Source: Antennarius striatus (lineage: Eukaryota > Chordata > Actinopteri > Lophiiformes > Antennariidae). Taken from it: a stretch of 64,000 bases of DNA. The notes beneath the pieces are model-generated. The model worked only from the letters and a program-made list of their open reading frames with translations. It ran no database searches and was not told the DNA's origin. Numbering within the stretch: position 1 is the first letter of the stretch; every line of letters begins with the position of its first letter. Below are positions 1 through 25,152 of this stretch, piece by piece. The translations under genes were made by a program, and so were the position numbers. The stretch spans positions 6,131,001 through 6,195,000 of the forward strand of contig NC_090797.1 of assembly GCF_040054535.1 (NCBI RefSeq), read 5' to 3'.

Positions 1-10180
<10,180 letters not shown>

Positions 10181-10199
10181 CCACACAAACACACACACA

Positions 10200-10248
<49 letters not shown>

Positions 10249-10268
10249 ACACAAACACACACACAGAG
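10181..10268. repeat. Interrupted (CA)n microsatellite
   Basis: CA repeats with AA and TA interruptions. Confidence 0.95.
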
Positions 10269-12243
10269 ACTTTGTACAAACATTGTCACAGGAATTTGTA
10301 CTAAAAGTGTAGAGGACAGTTGCCCACTCAGCTGGGGAGAGCAGAGTCGAGCTAAAAGCAATGAAGGGCACACCTAACGCTACAGTCACAGCCAGAGTAA
10401 GTGAGAGAGAAGCGGGAGAGAAGCTACATGGACAGGTACTGGCAAGTAAATCAGATAGCAAAATACAAACAAAGCACAAACATCAACCTCAACCTTGAGG
10501 GCCTGCCACCGACATTCTGTTTTAAAGCCAATCACCCTCAGGAAAGTGACAACAACAAATACATTCCTGGCTAAAGCAGGATGAATGTCACTCCAGCTTC
10601 AGTGTTTTCTTTGCTGAGAGAAGTAATACAAATCGATGGGTATTTAATTTCAGATTAAGAAATAAAGGCGAGCGAAAGGGAAGAGACAGCAGAGGGAAGA
10701 GAGAGAGTTTATTCAAAACTTAGATAAAACAAGGTAGGTGTGTGGCGGTGATTGGATGTCTAAATATATGAAATAAATCTGCCTTGATATTTACTTAACA
10801 GGAGATGTGCTGCACCACATTAATTAAAAATGAAAGATCTTTTACATATTCTTTTATTTGAGGAAGCCTTTTAATTTATAACCTAAAAATAAGTATTTCT
10901 CAAAAGAGTTACTTCTGATTTCTTAAGTGGGGTTGTATAAGGTACTCATCCCTTCAGCTGACAGCAGTTGGCATGCCCTCAGTTTGGAAAGCGTCCATAC
11001 CACTACTGTGTCTCTAAAATCAGGGCATGTTGACCACAATTTACTGTAAGTAAAACAATGACTGTGGATAAGTACCTCATATAACCTCACTTACAAAATC
11101 CCAAATAACCTCCGAGGTTAAACAAACACAAAGCGGGTCTTTGAATATCTTTGCCTTGATGAACTGAAGCAAGAGCTAGATTACATTAGATGCCTTGTCA
11201 TGTAGAATAGATGCTAAAACCCCTTAATCCAAAACTATATAAGCCGCATAAGATTTAGGCAATTTTTTTCTGAATTTGCACTGCATATATTTTATTCATG
11301 TTATTTTGTCTTTTTTTTTTTTCTCTTTCAGGCTTTTATTATGAAAGTTTTGTTAACTTCATGGAACACTTTTATTTTCTAAATATGAATGTGATAAAGC
11401 TGTGCTGTCTGATTGATATCAAGTAGTTATAGAGAAATACAAGGTTGCTGGGAAAATGAATACAGCCGGGTTAAAACAACCATTTTTCACATCAGCTGAA
11501 TCAGTGTGACCTTCCTTCATTTTCCAATAAATGCTATGTTTGAAAAGGGGAACAGGACATACCTTCCTCAAATGCAGCACAGCGAACTGAACCTGCAAGG
11601 GGTGTAATAGTTTACAGAGCTGAGCCTGTACCCCCCTGTGTGCTTTCAGCAAGCAGGAAACAGTCTGTTCTGTCAGCAATCACACAGATGGCTTTACCAC
11701 AGCCAGTGTGTATTAACTCTGTGGCCTTCTTGTCCATTGTACACACTTTCTACCTCATCTCACCCACAGATGCATTCAGAGACATTGATTAATCCCTCTG
11801 CAACTCACTCATTGTTCTTTCACTTTTTCTCAGTCATGCTCTTTCCCTCAACCTTCCCATCAAAATATTTTGTCTGATTTTGTTCTTGTTCCAACTGTGG
11901 GAAAAGCGACACCTGGTGAGGGAGGCCGGCCTCTTTCTGCACTTGCTTCTGTTCAGGGAATCTGATCCAAACTGGGAGCGTCGACACTGAAACTGACCAC
12001 GCACAAGACTCCTGCATTTGTCTGAAGGACAGCGGAGGGGGACGGGGTCAGATAGGGTAGGGGGAGTGTATGTCTGGTAATGTTCAGACAAACTGTATGT
12101 TTTTGCTAGCTCCTCACATTCCCCTGGAGAATCCAGACGCCCCCCACCCCACCTCACCCCCCCACACACACACAGTCACACACACTGTTGCACAGCCAGT
12201 ATCCTAAATTAACAGTCTGAGGTTACTGACAGCAGTAGCAGAA

Positions 12244-12312
12244 AAAAAACACACACACACACAAACATACAAACACACACAAACATAGACACACACACAC
12301 ACACACACAAAC
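12244..12312. repeat. Interrupted (CA)n microsatellite
   Basis: Short CA blocks separated by AAACA and ATA units; more decayed than the other arrays. Confidence 0.9.
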
Positions 12313-12719
12313 ACGAACACATTCCTCCGAATCATGGAATAGAACACAAAAACACCGCCGTCTAGCTATAGATGTGAGCACATTTTCAATGAAAAGCTTG
12401 TCTGGAATGATGTGGAATGATGTACTGCTATATGTTATATTCAATGAAATAATTACTTTGTTTTGAGCCATTTTGCAGTCATACCCACGCATCTGAAGTT
12501 AACCTGGCAAATGTGTAATTTCTCTGAAATTCTAAAAAAATCAAAATAAAAACATCCACTGCAGTGTGGCTTTACCCAGCGGATTCAAAATAATAACGTA
12601 ATGACAGGAAAATAACAGATTGTTGCACATGAATTTCCCAAATATCAAACATATAATTTACAAGTCTGATGTAAAGTATATTGTAAGTGCCAGTTTCTTA
12701 AAATAAATAAATATTTATT

Positions 12720-12748
12720 TACCCTATATTGATAATCAATATAGGGTA
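12720..12748. repeat. 29-bp perfect palindrome
   Basis: TACCCTATATTGAT, a single central A, then the exact reverse complement. It would form a cruciform stem with a one-base loop. It sits in AT-rich DNA with no gene nearby. Confidence 0.9.
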
Positions 12749-15700
12749 TCACAACATAGAGTAGATTTCATAATGTAGAGCTCATAAATTTATGTGCATA
12801 ATTTCATGGAAAATCTTCCATTTCAAAGCAGTTAGTACTGTCCTATTTACCATGTATTTTCATGGTAACAACTTTTGTTTGTGGAGTTCACACAAACAAC
12901 AATGAAAAGATATTCCACACAAGATTTTATAATGATAACGATATAAGGAAAGTCGCTTCTTTTCATCTACAGTATATGTACAAACTTCAATCGTCACTAA
13001 AAAAAAACCCTAAAACAAACAAACCCTAAATTCCTATGGTTGTAGATTGATCTCACAAGGGTGTTAGCAAAAATAATTCACACATACTGGGCGAAACATC
13101 CAATGACAAACACCACCGGAGTTGTGTTCATAACACACACACATACACTTCGCCATTGACACGCTCCCAATTTTATGTCGCAAGGTGGAGTGGATCAATG
13201 TGTCAACACTACAAAGTCTGGGTGGTGGCCTCCTAGTGCCATAACAAGGTGGGAGAAATTGAGTGCTTGGTCTCTGATCCCGTCGTTGGAGACAGAACCT
13301 CCAGGGAAGAGAAAGAATACGGAAGCGAGGTGATATGGAGACTAGACAGCTTGGAAAAAAGTGATTGCAAGAAGGACAGAGAGGGGAAGAATAAGACAGG
13401 GGGAGGCAAAGGTCTTAGAGGCCGAGGTGGGGAGAGGGGAGAGACAGCTAGATGAAAAGGTAAAGACACTACTAAAAGAAAAGAAGGAGAGAGAAGTTGT
13501 GCAGGAGCCTGTCAATTGTCAAGACAACGTACAATATAAGCGCATTAGTATAGTTCTACATGCACACAGCTGCATTAAAACCCTATTACTGTAATATCTT
13601 ATCAAAGCTGCTACAGTGACATCATAAACATGTGCGTTCGTTAATCAATACTCCAAAAGGGCCATGGGTTCCATTTTCACTCATCACCAGGCGATTCTTT
13701 GTTTTCCTTGCTTTGCTGTCATGTGTGTTATCCCAGATTTCACAAGTGGATGGACACCGATGGAAGTTACCCGATGCATAAATAGCCATGATCAAGCATA
13801 TGTTGTAGAATTTATAAGTAGGTTTCTTTCTCAGATTGAATGTGTGTGTGCAAGTATGCATGTTATGAGTGCTGACACTCATAAATTAAGGCAGCAAATT
13901 GTGATTTACATACTGTTGGGTACGGAAGAGTATCTATTTATATGTAAAATAACTGTGCATAATTATATAGTGAGTATGGTACTGAGTGAGCATCTGACAA
14001 CGTCTTTGGTTTTTAATTAATGATTGTGGGTGCATCCAATCAGAATGTGGTTTGATGATTTTATGACACAATGATACAACAAGTGAATTGGATCTCTGGT
14101 GGGAATGCACAATACAACTCAATGTAAATATAAGTGTAACATGTGAGGGCTATAGGGGCTCAGTTCCTAATGTAGAGGTATATTGCAAAGAATCCCCAGG
14201 ATACGCTTTATCCTGGGCAGAGTCATTAAAGATATAACTAAAATTTTCATGTCCAACATCCTGTCTCTTTGGTCTTCAAACAGAACACACTCCCTCTATC
14301 CTTTTGCGTGCCTTCCTGCGAACAAAGACACACACAGACATGCAGGTGTGGACAGAGAGCAATGTGTTCGTCTGAATCTTTCATCCATCATTCATGCAAT
14401 TTTGTCTTCAACGGCAGAATATGTCAGGAGTTGCAATGAATTAAAAATAGAGGTGGCATCTGCACAAATTTAACAAACAGCTTGAATTGAATGTGTACGA
14501 ATGCGCTGCACAGTCTGGATGTGTGTGGCTGTGTGTTTCTCTTTATGTCTGCAGCTAAGTTTGTTTGTGTGCATCATTCGCCACACGCTACAGTTGTATT
14601 GTGCGATTTTGTTTTGTGTACAGTCTGCTGTGTTGTGTATGCCTACACTATTTGCATCTTTGCTCTGCCGGGAATAAATATGTGAACGTGTGGCGGCATC
14701 GGTGTGTACACGTCTCCGTGTTTATTGAATGCGGCTGGCTTCAGATCCTGATGGCCCGGCGTTGGAAAAAAAGAGGATGGGGGGGGGGTCAGCAGTGCAT
14801 GGGGAATAAAAATGAACAGGTCCAATCCTCTGAAGCTGATGGTTGTGTGCTTTCTCAGAGTGAATTTATTTATCACAGATGCCAGAGAAATTAGCATTGA
14901 AATGATTGCAGGGACAGACTCACCCCGGATATATCCGATGGCAGGCATCCAAAATGTTTATGTTTACAGAACTCAAGTGAGAGAGTAGAAAGGGACGGCA
15001 GCATTGGAAAGATCGAGGGAGAGAGAGATGAGACTGCACAGTATTGGAAGATAATAAAAGAGGTAAGATTGAGAGGAATAAAAAAAAAAGCCACCAACAA
15101 AAAAACAGAGAAAAAGAGATAAAATATGTAAGAAGAAAAAAGGGCAAGACTCTCGTGAATGGGCTTTGCTGTTGAAGTAGCTGAGTTGAGAGATGATAGA
15201 GACTTCAGCTGTAAAAAAAAAAGTGTGTTCCTCCTACACAGAGGGAATGGGAAAAAAGTAGCATACAAAAAAAGCATTACAAAGATATTCCTCTACATAT
15301 GGTAGAAATGCTGTCCGTGGAGAACAGATGGTGGGAAGGCAAAATATATAAGAGGAGATTTAGTGGTAAAATAGTTTTTTTTTTAAAAAGTTTGGGAGTA
15401 AGAAAAAGTGGGGTCAATGCAGAGAAAGACATCGAAATAAAAGCTTGGAAGGAGAAACAGCAGAGCGGAGAGAAACTGGCTCAATGGACGAGGAGAATTA
15501 GCCAGAAAAAGGGCCAATGGTGCAGCCTAAGTAAGGTATATGAAGAATAAGCACCTTCTCCTTTATGAATAACTTTTATTACCACCTATCAGCCCTTTTA
15601 TATTAACCAGTGTGTCACAGTGTGCTTACCTCCTCTGGGCACACTGCGACAAATGTAAATTGAGAGACTGAAGGGGGAAATGCAACACTCTATTTAACAG

Positions 15701-18700
15701 AGTCAGAGGAAGAAATGGATGAAAAGAAGGAGAGGGAGGCTAAAAAGAGATAGGACATTTGCAAATCACTTCTGGAGAGTGCACAGAGTAACAGAGTGCG
15801 TTTCCATGGTAATGGATACACTTGTGGATGAGTGCATATAAATTGATGCGAATATGAATTCATGCAATTCATTACAAATAAATATCTCAATTGAATTTTG
15901 TCACTTGTTGCGCTTTTAAGCTTTTGATGCCAGGGTCTGTCATTGTGATTCCCGCCCTCATGAAGCTTTTTACGCTTACAGGAATCCCATCAGGTCGATC
16001 TAAAAAGGTAAATGGGATGTGTGCTCTCCTAGAAAATTAATCAAGTCAAAGTTTCTTTCTTTTTTTTCCCGAGATTCATAAGGCTTAACGGGTTTGGGAG
16101 GGAGTATTTAATGAGAAATGGAAAGCTATTGTGCAGATAATACATGCATCAAACTAAATTACTATATCTGACTGCGGCAGGAAAACAGGCGAAAGATTGC
16201 AAGGCATTATTTATTATTCGGCTAAACTATTATCAAAATCCATTGGGGATCCATGAAAACTTTAATAAATAAGCAGACTTTTCAAATTACCCACTTACCC
16301 TCTTCATTTGTCTTGATTATTTAAAAAACCAAATGCTTGAACTCGAGTTGTTTTGCAGCAGTCAATCAAGTGAGTAATGGTTTGCCATGCTCTGACCAAT
16401 AATATCATCCAAATGCGCTCTAATAAAATCAGTGCATGCTCTAAACACAGGCTCAACGGCGGAGTGAAGCCAAAATAAAACAAAATAATGTCTGCACAAA
16501 ATAACCATAAAAGCAAGATTTTCATCAAATTGAATCATCTGCATTAGTTTTACTTTAAATGAGATAAAGCAGAAGTGGTGGAGTAAACAATTCTGGCGTT
16601 TAATATTCAAATGCTGGCATGCTAAAACATTAATCCTTCACAGGCTCAGACATATAATTTATCCTTCTGTCTACTTCTGATTTTGCAATTAAGCAGCATA
16701 TTGAAAAATAGAAAAAATGTTTCGTATAAAAGAACATCATAAATAAAACACAGGAATAGATAAATAACTTAAGGCGGACTGCATGCCATACCACACGTGC
16801 CCTGACTGCACAGGCACAGCAACCACAGAATGTTACAGATGTTGGATGGAAGTAAGAAGATGCATGAGCACATTTTAACTCTGTATTCCTTGGCTGCGCC
16901 CTCTGTCGTTTCATTGCAGGCATTAATGGCTTCACTTTGAGGCTGAAAGGCTAGCGATGCCCTCGCTGCAATGATTTCAGCAATGCTTGGGTATTGGAAA
17001 GAGGAGGGGATATTTCTGGGTCACCAGCTGCCTGCATTTTTTTGCAAGCACAGCACAGCCAGGCCTCACCAGCTGTTTCCTCTCACCATCTCTACCCGTT
17101 CAAACTTCTTCCCTTTTTTCTCTCTTCCTCGCTAGATGTTACTGCAAGCCGTTTCCAAAAGCTTGCCTGAGGCTAGAGGAAAATTAACTGTCTCCTCTCT
17201 TCCTACGGCCCTACTTATGAGCGTAATTGTGTTCATATATCAATAGAAAAGAGAAAAGTGAGACAGAAGACTGAACCATTACTGCATAGGACATATTCGT
17301 ATTGATCATTAGCGAGATAGGAGAGGGGAGAAGGACAAACAGAGGAGACAGAGGTAGTAGAAACTTTTTCTTTGATTTTGGGCACTGTGTCATCGGGATA
17401 AAGCGCTGATCACACAGCTCAGAGAAAAATGTGACTATACTCTCCATCCTCCAATTCATTTAATTAGCACTCTGTAACCTCGCAAATGCAAAAGAGGGAA
17501 TGGGAAAATAGAATGTGAAAAAAGATAAAAGAAGAGGATGAAGAGAGCAAGAATACAAATAGGGCTGGGGAAAGAGTAATTGGACAAGACTGATAATTCT
17601 AATCCTGCTGCACTTAAATATGCATAAATGGGATATAATCCATGAGGCAGCAACTGTGTGGAGCCACAGCGACAGTAAATATGTTTTAATGCACTACATG
17701 GCCCTAATTATGCATGAGCCATTTAAGGTGCTGTTTGAAAAGATGTAGCATGTCGTCTTTAACGTGTTTACGTGGTGGTTCGTTCAGCTATTTGGACCAG
17801 CAGAGACAGGGATGGAGGCTTGGTGCTCCACTTAAGATTTTTTATATTTTTTAGAGCGATCGATAGTAGCTGCGAGCAAGATGAAAATCTTTTTCTTTAC
17901 TTTATTATCACCTATAACTGTTACTTACAGATGGCATAAAAACAACATTATATTAGTGAGTAAATAAAAATCTATACGAGTCAAAGAGGTAGGTTTAAAA
18001 TGCAAAAGAATGCGATATTGATGCTAGAGTGATGTACTCTCCAGCCCTGATACTGATACGCCATGCTAATTAATAAATTATGATGAGTGTGGTTTGAATC
18101 TCTTCGATGTGGTGCTTAAACTGTAATTGGGATGCAGCAAAAGATCAATCAATGATTTCACTCTTCAGAAACGTAAAAACTGATTTGAACTGAAAATGAC
18201 AATTAATTACGGGTTTGGACCTTCATCTATAACCAATCATGAATATAGGTAATGGTGTGTTAAAGTCAGTGAGGGTGGTTACATATACTGTTAATGCTGC
18301 TTATTAATTATGAAACAAGTGTGTCCTCCCATATCTGATGAATACAATTTATCAGTTCACCCTCTCCAAATATAATCCTGTTGAACACTTTCTGAGCTCC
18401 GTGCTAATCGCTCCATGGTCCACGCATACGGGGCAATTTGGTTTTGGAGGTGGAAGATCAAATACGGTCAAGTACGGGGATTTGTGCAAAGGGGTCACAC
18501 GCACCGACACACAGACAGATGTCAAACTCGATAAGCTCAAAATTTTGAGCTCACATTCATGCAAAGACTCACAAAAGTCAAGCCTTTCTATAGATTGATG
18601 GCGTTGCTGATGAATACTTACATGTAAAAGGGAAAACACTGCACAAACTGTATACAGACGTGCAGACACACGCATGGAAAAGCAAGATAGCAAAGCTGAA

Positions 18701-21700
18701 ATGCAATGCTGGGGGGGCCAATTTAAATTTAAATATAAGAGATCAATCACTTCCAGCCAAGATTATCATTTCAGAGACACACTTTGGCCAAAGCTGGTAC
18801 AAAATGGAAAGCACTATGACAGCCGCCAACGTGCCCTTGAACACACTTCACACTCTTCCACAGTTGAGCAAATCTACTGGGAACGGTTACACCAGGCACC
18901 ACCTCGCTATCGCATGACTCCATTTTCATATAAGAAGAGGAGGAGCTTCAATCTTTCAAAGCTCAACCATGTCTAAACTCTGATTTCTTTGGATCCTGAA
19001 TGTAAATATTTTATTATAATTCATGACATATTTTACAGTCCACTGTTTTGTTTTCAGCAAGACTAGCAAATGCATGGAAAAGTGGCTTTGAAGTTGTTTG
19101 GTCATTAACGTTCCTAAGGCTTTCGACTGTGCTCAGTGATAAATTGTAACTAAAAGAGGAACAACAATGCCCTCTCCATGCTACTGAAACTGACCTAGAA
19201 GACTTCAGCAAATGTGTTATAGTGAAGGCAACACTGATCAGTATTACGCAAAGAAAATGAGGCCACTGCAAGAATAACTCCGTACCATCTGTAATTGCTA
19301 TTGTAATGCCAAAGTTAAAAGAAAAAAAAAAGGACACATGCACGAGGGAACACATGTGATAACAGCATGAGTAGAGGAAGAACTGACACAAGCTCAGAGA
19401 TGAAGAATAGCACCTAACATGAAAGGGATCCGGCACAACAGTGAGGAAGAGGAAAGGTTGGACTTAGGGACAATCTTTTGAGATGAACTGTCAAAACCAC
19501 ATAAGCTCTGTCACCATGAAATCCTCACTTTTACCAGCTCACTTTACCGCTTAATCAAAGTCTAGGCTGAGTGATTACATGCCCCCCCACCCTGGTTTTT
19601 TTTTTTTTTTTTTATAAAAGTGCCACTATTTAAAAAAGCTCCTAATTCTGTGCTCTAGGAATAATTTCTAATTTATTCTCCCCAGTCCTGATCTGCCAAG
19701 CAAGCTATTATAAGAAAGTCAAGATGATGTGCTGTCAGAAACCAGAGAAATAGATGTCATCCATAGAAATAAGCCTACAATAACTACTGTCTTATTATTT
19801 TCAGGGCTGAAGTAACTTTCCCTCATCTCCCCCCGTTTTGCCCCAGGCGCCTCTTTTGTAGCTTGTAAAACGCTTATTATCATAATTGCATAACTACAAC
19901 ATTTTGATACATTGAATTGAGGCAATATATGCCTCTTCTCATCATTAACATACAAGGAGAATACTGAACTCAGCTCATGCACAAAAAAAACAAAAACAAA
20001 AAATATCCTCTTAAGTGAGCATATTTTCTGCAACAGTTGTGACTAATAGGCCTTTCATACGTGTGGCGCTGCACACACACACGTTTGCTGCAGACTAAGC
20101 AGTTTGTTACGTCGTGCGAGAGTTTTCTTGGCATTTTAATTTTTTCTCTTTCCACTCAAAAAAGGAGGAATCGGGTTGAGCAGGAAGGGTGCGAGGAAGA
20201 GAAGGAGCACTTGGCCGTGTTTGGGGTGGATCATTGTACTTAAAGTGACATTTTGGTGAGATGTGCACTTTCCAAAAGCCCCGTGGGGCTGCAAGGACAT
20301 GCCCAAGCATGCCAGCCTTCTCTACGCAGTTAGAGTCTTTCCTGACACTGAGCACAACAGGCAGGTCAGGCCGTGTGCCCAAACACATTACACTCCTCCA
20401 GATCTAACACTCAACAAAGCACATTAATTTTCATCGTACCTGACGTAAGCACAAAACCCTCCGATAATCTCGAATTGAGATGTGCGCGCACACACCATCG
20501 TCTGCGGTGAGATTAGGAAGATTATAAAAATGTATCCACCTTTCTGCCCTCTGGTATCCCATCTGAGTACCGAGTTTGAACTCAGTTTGTTCCGCATTGG
20601 CACTATATAGTGATGACTTCATGCAATAAACATAGCCAGCTCCCTGCTTTCCGTGACCCACAAGGTCTCATGAATATCAACAAAAACTGGGCCGAATGGC
20701 TGTATAGTGATGCGATTCAATGGGACACTGGTTTTATGGAGGAACTGAGGCAGATTATTGTTTGTTTTTTTTAACTTTGAAACTCCGCTATGGAATCATC
20801 TTGGGTAAATTTAGTTGGGCTAAAAGGCTATGAGGCGCTTTCATTCCCAGTGACGAGCAGCAGACCATGGTATCGACTGAATCCTAACATCGCTTTGTGC
20901 AGAGAGTACCAAAATACCCATACCAATCAAGCAGTTTGCAACCTCACCAAAGGGAAGGCAAGCATGAGCTGATTTTTTCACACCCTGACAGACCCACAAT
21001 TGCAAAATAAAAAAAATAAATTAAAAAAATGTCAGCACACTGTTTGGCAGTAGGCAAAAAAGAAACCGGAGGGGTAGAGGGAAAAAAAAAACAAGAGTAG
21101 CATTACAGAAAGTCCCGACTCCTTGGAGCACAAGTTGAGGTTAATGTTACAGCTACGCTCCAATGCAATGCCAAAAGCCGTTGTAAACAAAGTGCACACA
21201 TAGCTACAGGTCTTAAAATGTCAGAAATTAATACTGGGTGAACGAGGCTTGTCGTAAAATAAGGGTAAGGACAGTGCTGTGCTTCACAAGTCAATAATGG
21301 GATACAATATTAACCCAGAATCACCTCTTTGTGCTCACTGAATGGATAAAGTGTCCAGACTACTGCTCAACAGGGGGGCATAGTGACTTAAAGCTAATCT
21401 AATCTATTAGCTATGGTGACATTAATGGTGGAAGCTGTGGTCTCAGTGGGTGCCAATCAAAGCACATTCGCATTTCTGCTACCTGAGTGTGTGAGAGAAC
21501 CACAGCACCTGAGTTCAGCTTGCAAAGGAAGGGATGCATCGGATGGAATGTAGAACATGACAGGAAGCAGAGAAGCGGGTCGATCAGTCATTACAAGGTG
21601 ATTTTATTTGTTTGAAACACAAAAGCCACAGGACCTGGTCTGGAGCCAGACGTGTAAAGTGTACTGTCGATAAGAGTTTTTATTATCAGCTGCTAATACA

Positions 21701-23781
21701 AAAAGCCAAGTTTGTTGGAAGGCTGATAATGTGCAGGAGGAATTGATCACAAATATGATAAATGGGGAAGCCATAAGAACAGACAATAAGCTTGTGAATA
21801 GAGATTTTGACTTCCTGCAGGCTCAGCTGTCTTTTACTCTGCAGGCATTGTCTGGTGTGCTTGGTGCTCTGAGAAATTTCAAGCTGCCGTCAGGTGAGAC
21901 TATTCATCCTGAGGGGGCTCTGGGGTCCTTTATTTTACCTGCCCAGCATGGGGACTGAAGGGTTCTCGCTCCTTTCAGCTGCTGTGATTAAAGTAACCAA
22001 AAATGTTTTGTACTGTTCAGGCGGTTCAACAGTGAGGAAAAGCAGCAGGATGCTTTTCGGTTACAAGAACATGCGTTAAATCTTTGTGATGAAATACTTA
22101 ACTATTCAACATGTAAGGTAAGATGTGGTTCCTCCATTTGGAGATAAAATAACTTCCTTGATATTGGCATGCATTGTTACTGGCAAATGGAACCAGTAGG
22201 CACAATGCCCAGTCTGGTTTTAGCCTCTGACATTTTGGCTGCAAGGGACAGAAAGATAAGTCTGGGATCATCAGAGAATGCCGTGAAAAAGGGGGATGAT
22301 TTTACAGCGTCTCTATCACTAATACGTGAGAGCTGATCCATTACATTACTGATTAGTCTCACCTACAATCATACAGTATTATACTCTGATATCGATGATG
22401 TGTCAGCAACCGTGTTGTATTTTGGCATGTTTTTAAGCTAAGAATATTTTCTTTTCTTTTTTTTGGACAAATAACTATTGCTTGTTTTGATCAGTGTGCG
22501 ATCCAGAACAGTGTTCTGCACATATCCAAAGAGGCCATCACAATCAGAAATAATTTGCTCTTCCTGCCCAATAACATTAAAATCTCATTAAGCCCAGAGT
22601 CGACTAAATTATTCTTGAATCGTTCTAAATCTTTCTGTCCAACAGGAGAAACAGAGGAGACCTATTGCTTCCAATTCACAACACAAATGTAGTAACTCCA
22701 GTATGGGCTGAATGATTTATTTGCTTCATGCTTATGTTAATGTCCCTTTAATGTGTGTCTTAATGAATCTGGGCCAAACAGGGGATGTTCATAATGACGA
22801 AATTCCCTGAGAATTAAACAGAAGTCTGTACTGGATTCGTCTGGAAAATATGCAAATAGTCAAAAAAACAGTCAAACTTTCTCACATCCTCCAACCACAC
22901 AATTCCATTTTAAATGCAGCTGAACTGACATTATGTGCAACCAGACACTTCAGTTGTCCGGCTGTATGTCAGCTGTGTCGGTTCAGTCAGGCAGTTTTAT
23001 GTACACAAACAGAAGATAATAAATCTGCACTTTCAAAATCCTCATCAATAAAGTATTTATGACAACAAAACAAAAAAAAACAACCTCAAAGGTATGAAAA
23101 ACAAAGCCATCTGTAACATCGTGCTTTAGAGTTTTGGCAGTACTCCCAACTCAGTACGCTGCCATATGTGATCTAAATGAATGCCTCCATCAAACAGGCA
23201 ATGGCTTTGCAAATAACAGCACAGAAAGTACAAGTGAAAAAGTCCAACCCAATCACCTCCAGTGTTAACCACTACACAAGGGCATTACTGGGCTATGACC
23301 ATCTTCTTAAACTTAATGGAAATAGCTCTATGGTTCAAGAAACACAATCAACTACGGGGTGCTAACAACCTTGCTGACAAAGAATGTTCAGTTTGTACTC
23401 CTTACCCTTGTTCTTTCCTTTATATACAGGGCAGAAGTGTATATGAAGGCCTACTTGATATGCATATACACACACTCATACACACATACACACTGGTCTA
23501 AGACTCGAGAGACCCAGGGCCCCCTTTCTCTCTCCCTATTTTTATAATCCTGGCAATTAGCGAGAAATAATTAATGTAAAAAAATGAAAAAGTGGAGGGC
23601 AGAGAGCCTTGAAGATAGAGTTCTGCAGCGTAAGCATTCAATTCCCCCTTCTCAAGGTCCTCAAGGTCCACTGCTCTCTGGCTCTGATCCTCACACAAGC
23701 AAATGAAGGAGGCCCGAACAAAGTACTCTTTGATATCGGCCCGCCCTCCATCTCTCACTTTCACTATGTCCTCATGCATCA

Positions 23782-23789
23782 TACACACA

Positions 23790-23840
<51 letters not shown>
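23782..23840. repeat. (CA)n microsatellite
   Basis: Nearly pure CA run with one TC interruption. Confidence 0.97.
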
Positions 23841-23842
<2 letters not shown>

Positions 23843-24321
23843 TATTGTTCTGTTTTACTCACAGTTTACTCACTTGTGTTATCTCTCATCCCTAATTCCA
23901 TCGTGAATACAAGGAAGTTATGGCCTACCCAGTACGGTCCATCTGAAATAACACATGAAGGTTACACCAGACATCTGTTGCAGCCCCCCAGACCAAGACC
24001 AAGGTTCTGTTTGATTGCCTCCCTGTGAAATTAATAAGAGTAGCCATTAACAATCTGGTATAAATAGGGAGTACATAGATGGTTAGCTGTGAAGAGATGT
24101 GTGATGGCTGAACCTCACAGTGCAGCAGTGGAGATATGGCTTGTGGTGAAGTGTCTAGGTTGCGACCTTGTGAAGTCACTTCGGGGCCACATGCGAGTGT
24201 AATGTGTTTTTGCGATCACAAAAAAGAAACTGTAACGTCATCCCAGGTTTGTGATGTCTGTGCAGACATTTTAAATATGGATAAATGTGAGCACCTAGAT
24301 TTTCTCAGAGGAACAGACGAT

Positions 24322-24501
<180 letters not shown>

Positions 24502-24588
24502 CCATCCGTGTGTGTCTCCATTAACTTAAACAGACAAACAGCCAAAAAAGAAAGCATGAGGGAGAGGAGAACAGGACGCCTGAGCACT

Positions 24589-24603
24589 CCTGCCCCCTGG
24601 TGG
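24589..24603 (-). promoter_or_regulatory. CTCF-like motif
   Basis: The plus strand reads CCTGCCCCCTGGTGG; its reverse complement CCACCAGGGGGCAGG matches 14 of 15 positions of the CTCF core. It lies 90 bases beyond the long (TG)n array ending at 24499. Confidence 0.4.
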
Positions 24604-25137
24604 TATTTTGCAGTAGTGAGTCTGGATGTGCCTGGAAGGCTGTAACTTGGGTCACACTAGAGGAGGCACTGCTTTGTGAATAGTCGCAGGGTTTCTGCTT
24701 ATTGCGCCACCTTTTACTCCTGAAGGGTAGCTTTGATTTTTGCATACATTATATTCCCAAGAGCCAGAAAATACCAATGGTGGGGAGGCTTATTCATTCA
24801 TAAAAGCAGTAACAAAGATTTAGGTCCTGAATTACAGAGAGACGACATTTCACATGACTTTTGCAGCTAATTGTTGAATATTTTGAGAGAGAGAGTTGAA
24901 GCTTGCAGAAGTACTAGTCATAGAAAAAGAATGTTAATGGTACCCTCTCTTATTTTTTCCTTTTCTGATGCATCTGTTTCATCACATCAACATCACTGCA
25001 CACATTTGTTCAGTAATGCAAGATGTGTCAGAGTAAGAATAAAATAAAGAAGATAAGGAAAGGGATGGTATTCACCGGACTATAAATGCATTAACTTTTT
25101 TTTTGACGTTGATAACGAATGCAGTTTTACAACTTAA

Positions 25138-25152
25138 CCAGCAGATGGCATC
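25138..25152 (+). promoter_or_regulatory. CTCF-like motif
   Basis: CCAGCAGATGGCATC matches 14 of 15 positions of the CTCF core. It is 535 bases from the opposite-strand motif at 24589, making a divergent pair. Confidence 0.4.

Larger units (their letters stand above)
10269..23781. other. Non-coding, no gene seen
   Basis: 13.5 kb without a supportable exon. It contains the CA tract at 12.25 kb, the 12,720 palindrome and a T-run near 19,590. AT-rich stretches around 16-18.4 kb carry many homeodomain-type TAAT cores and could hold conserved enhancers, but this cannot be judged without alignment. Confidence 0.55.
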
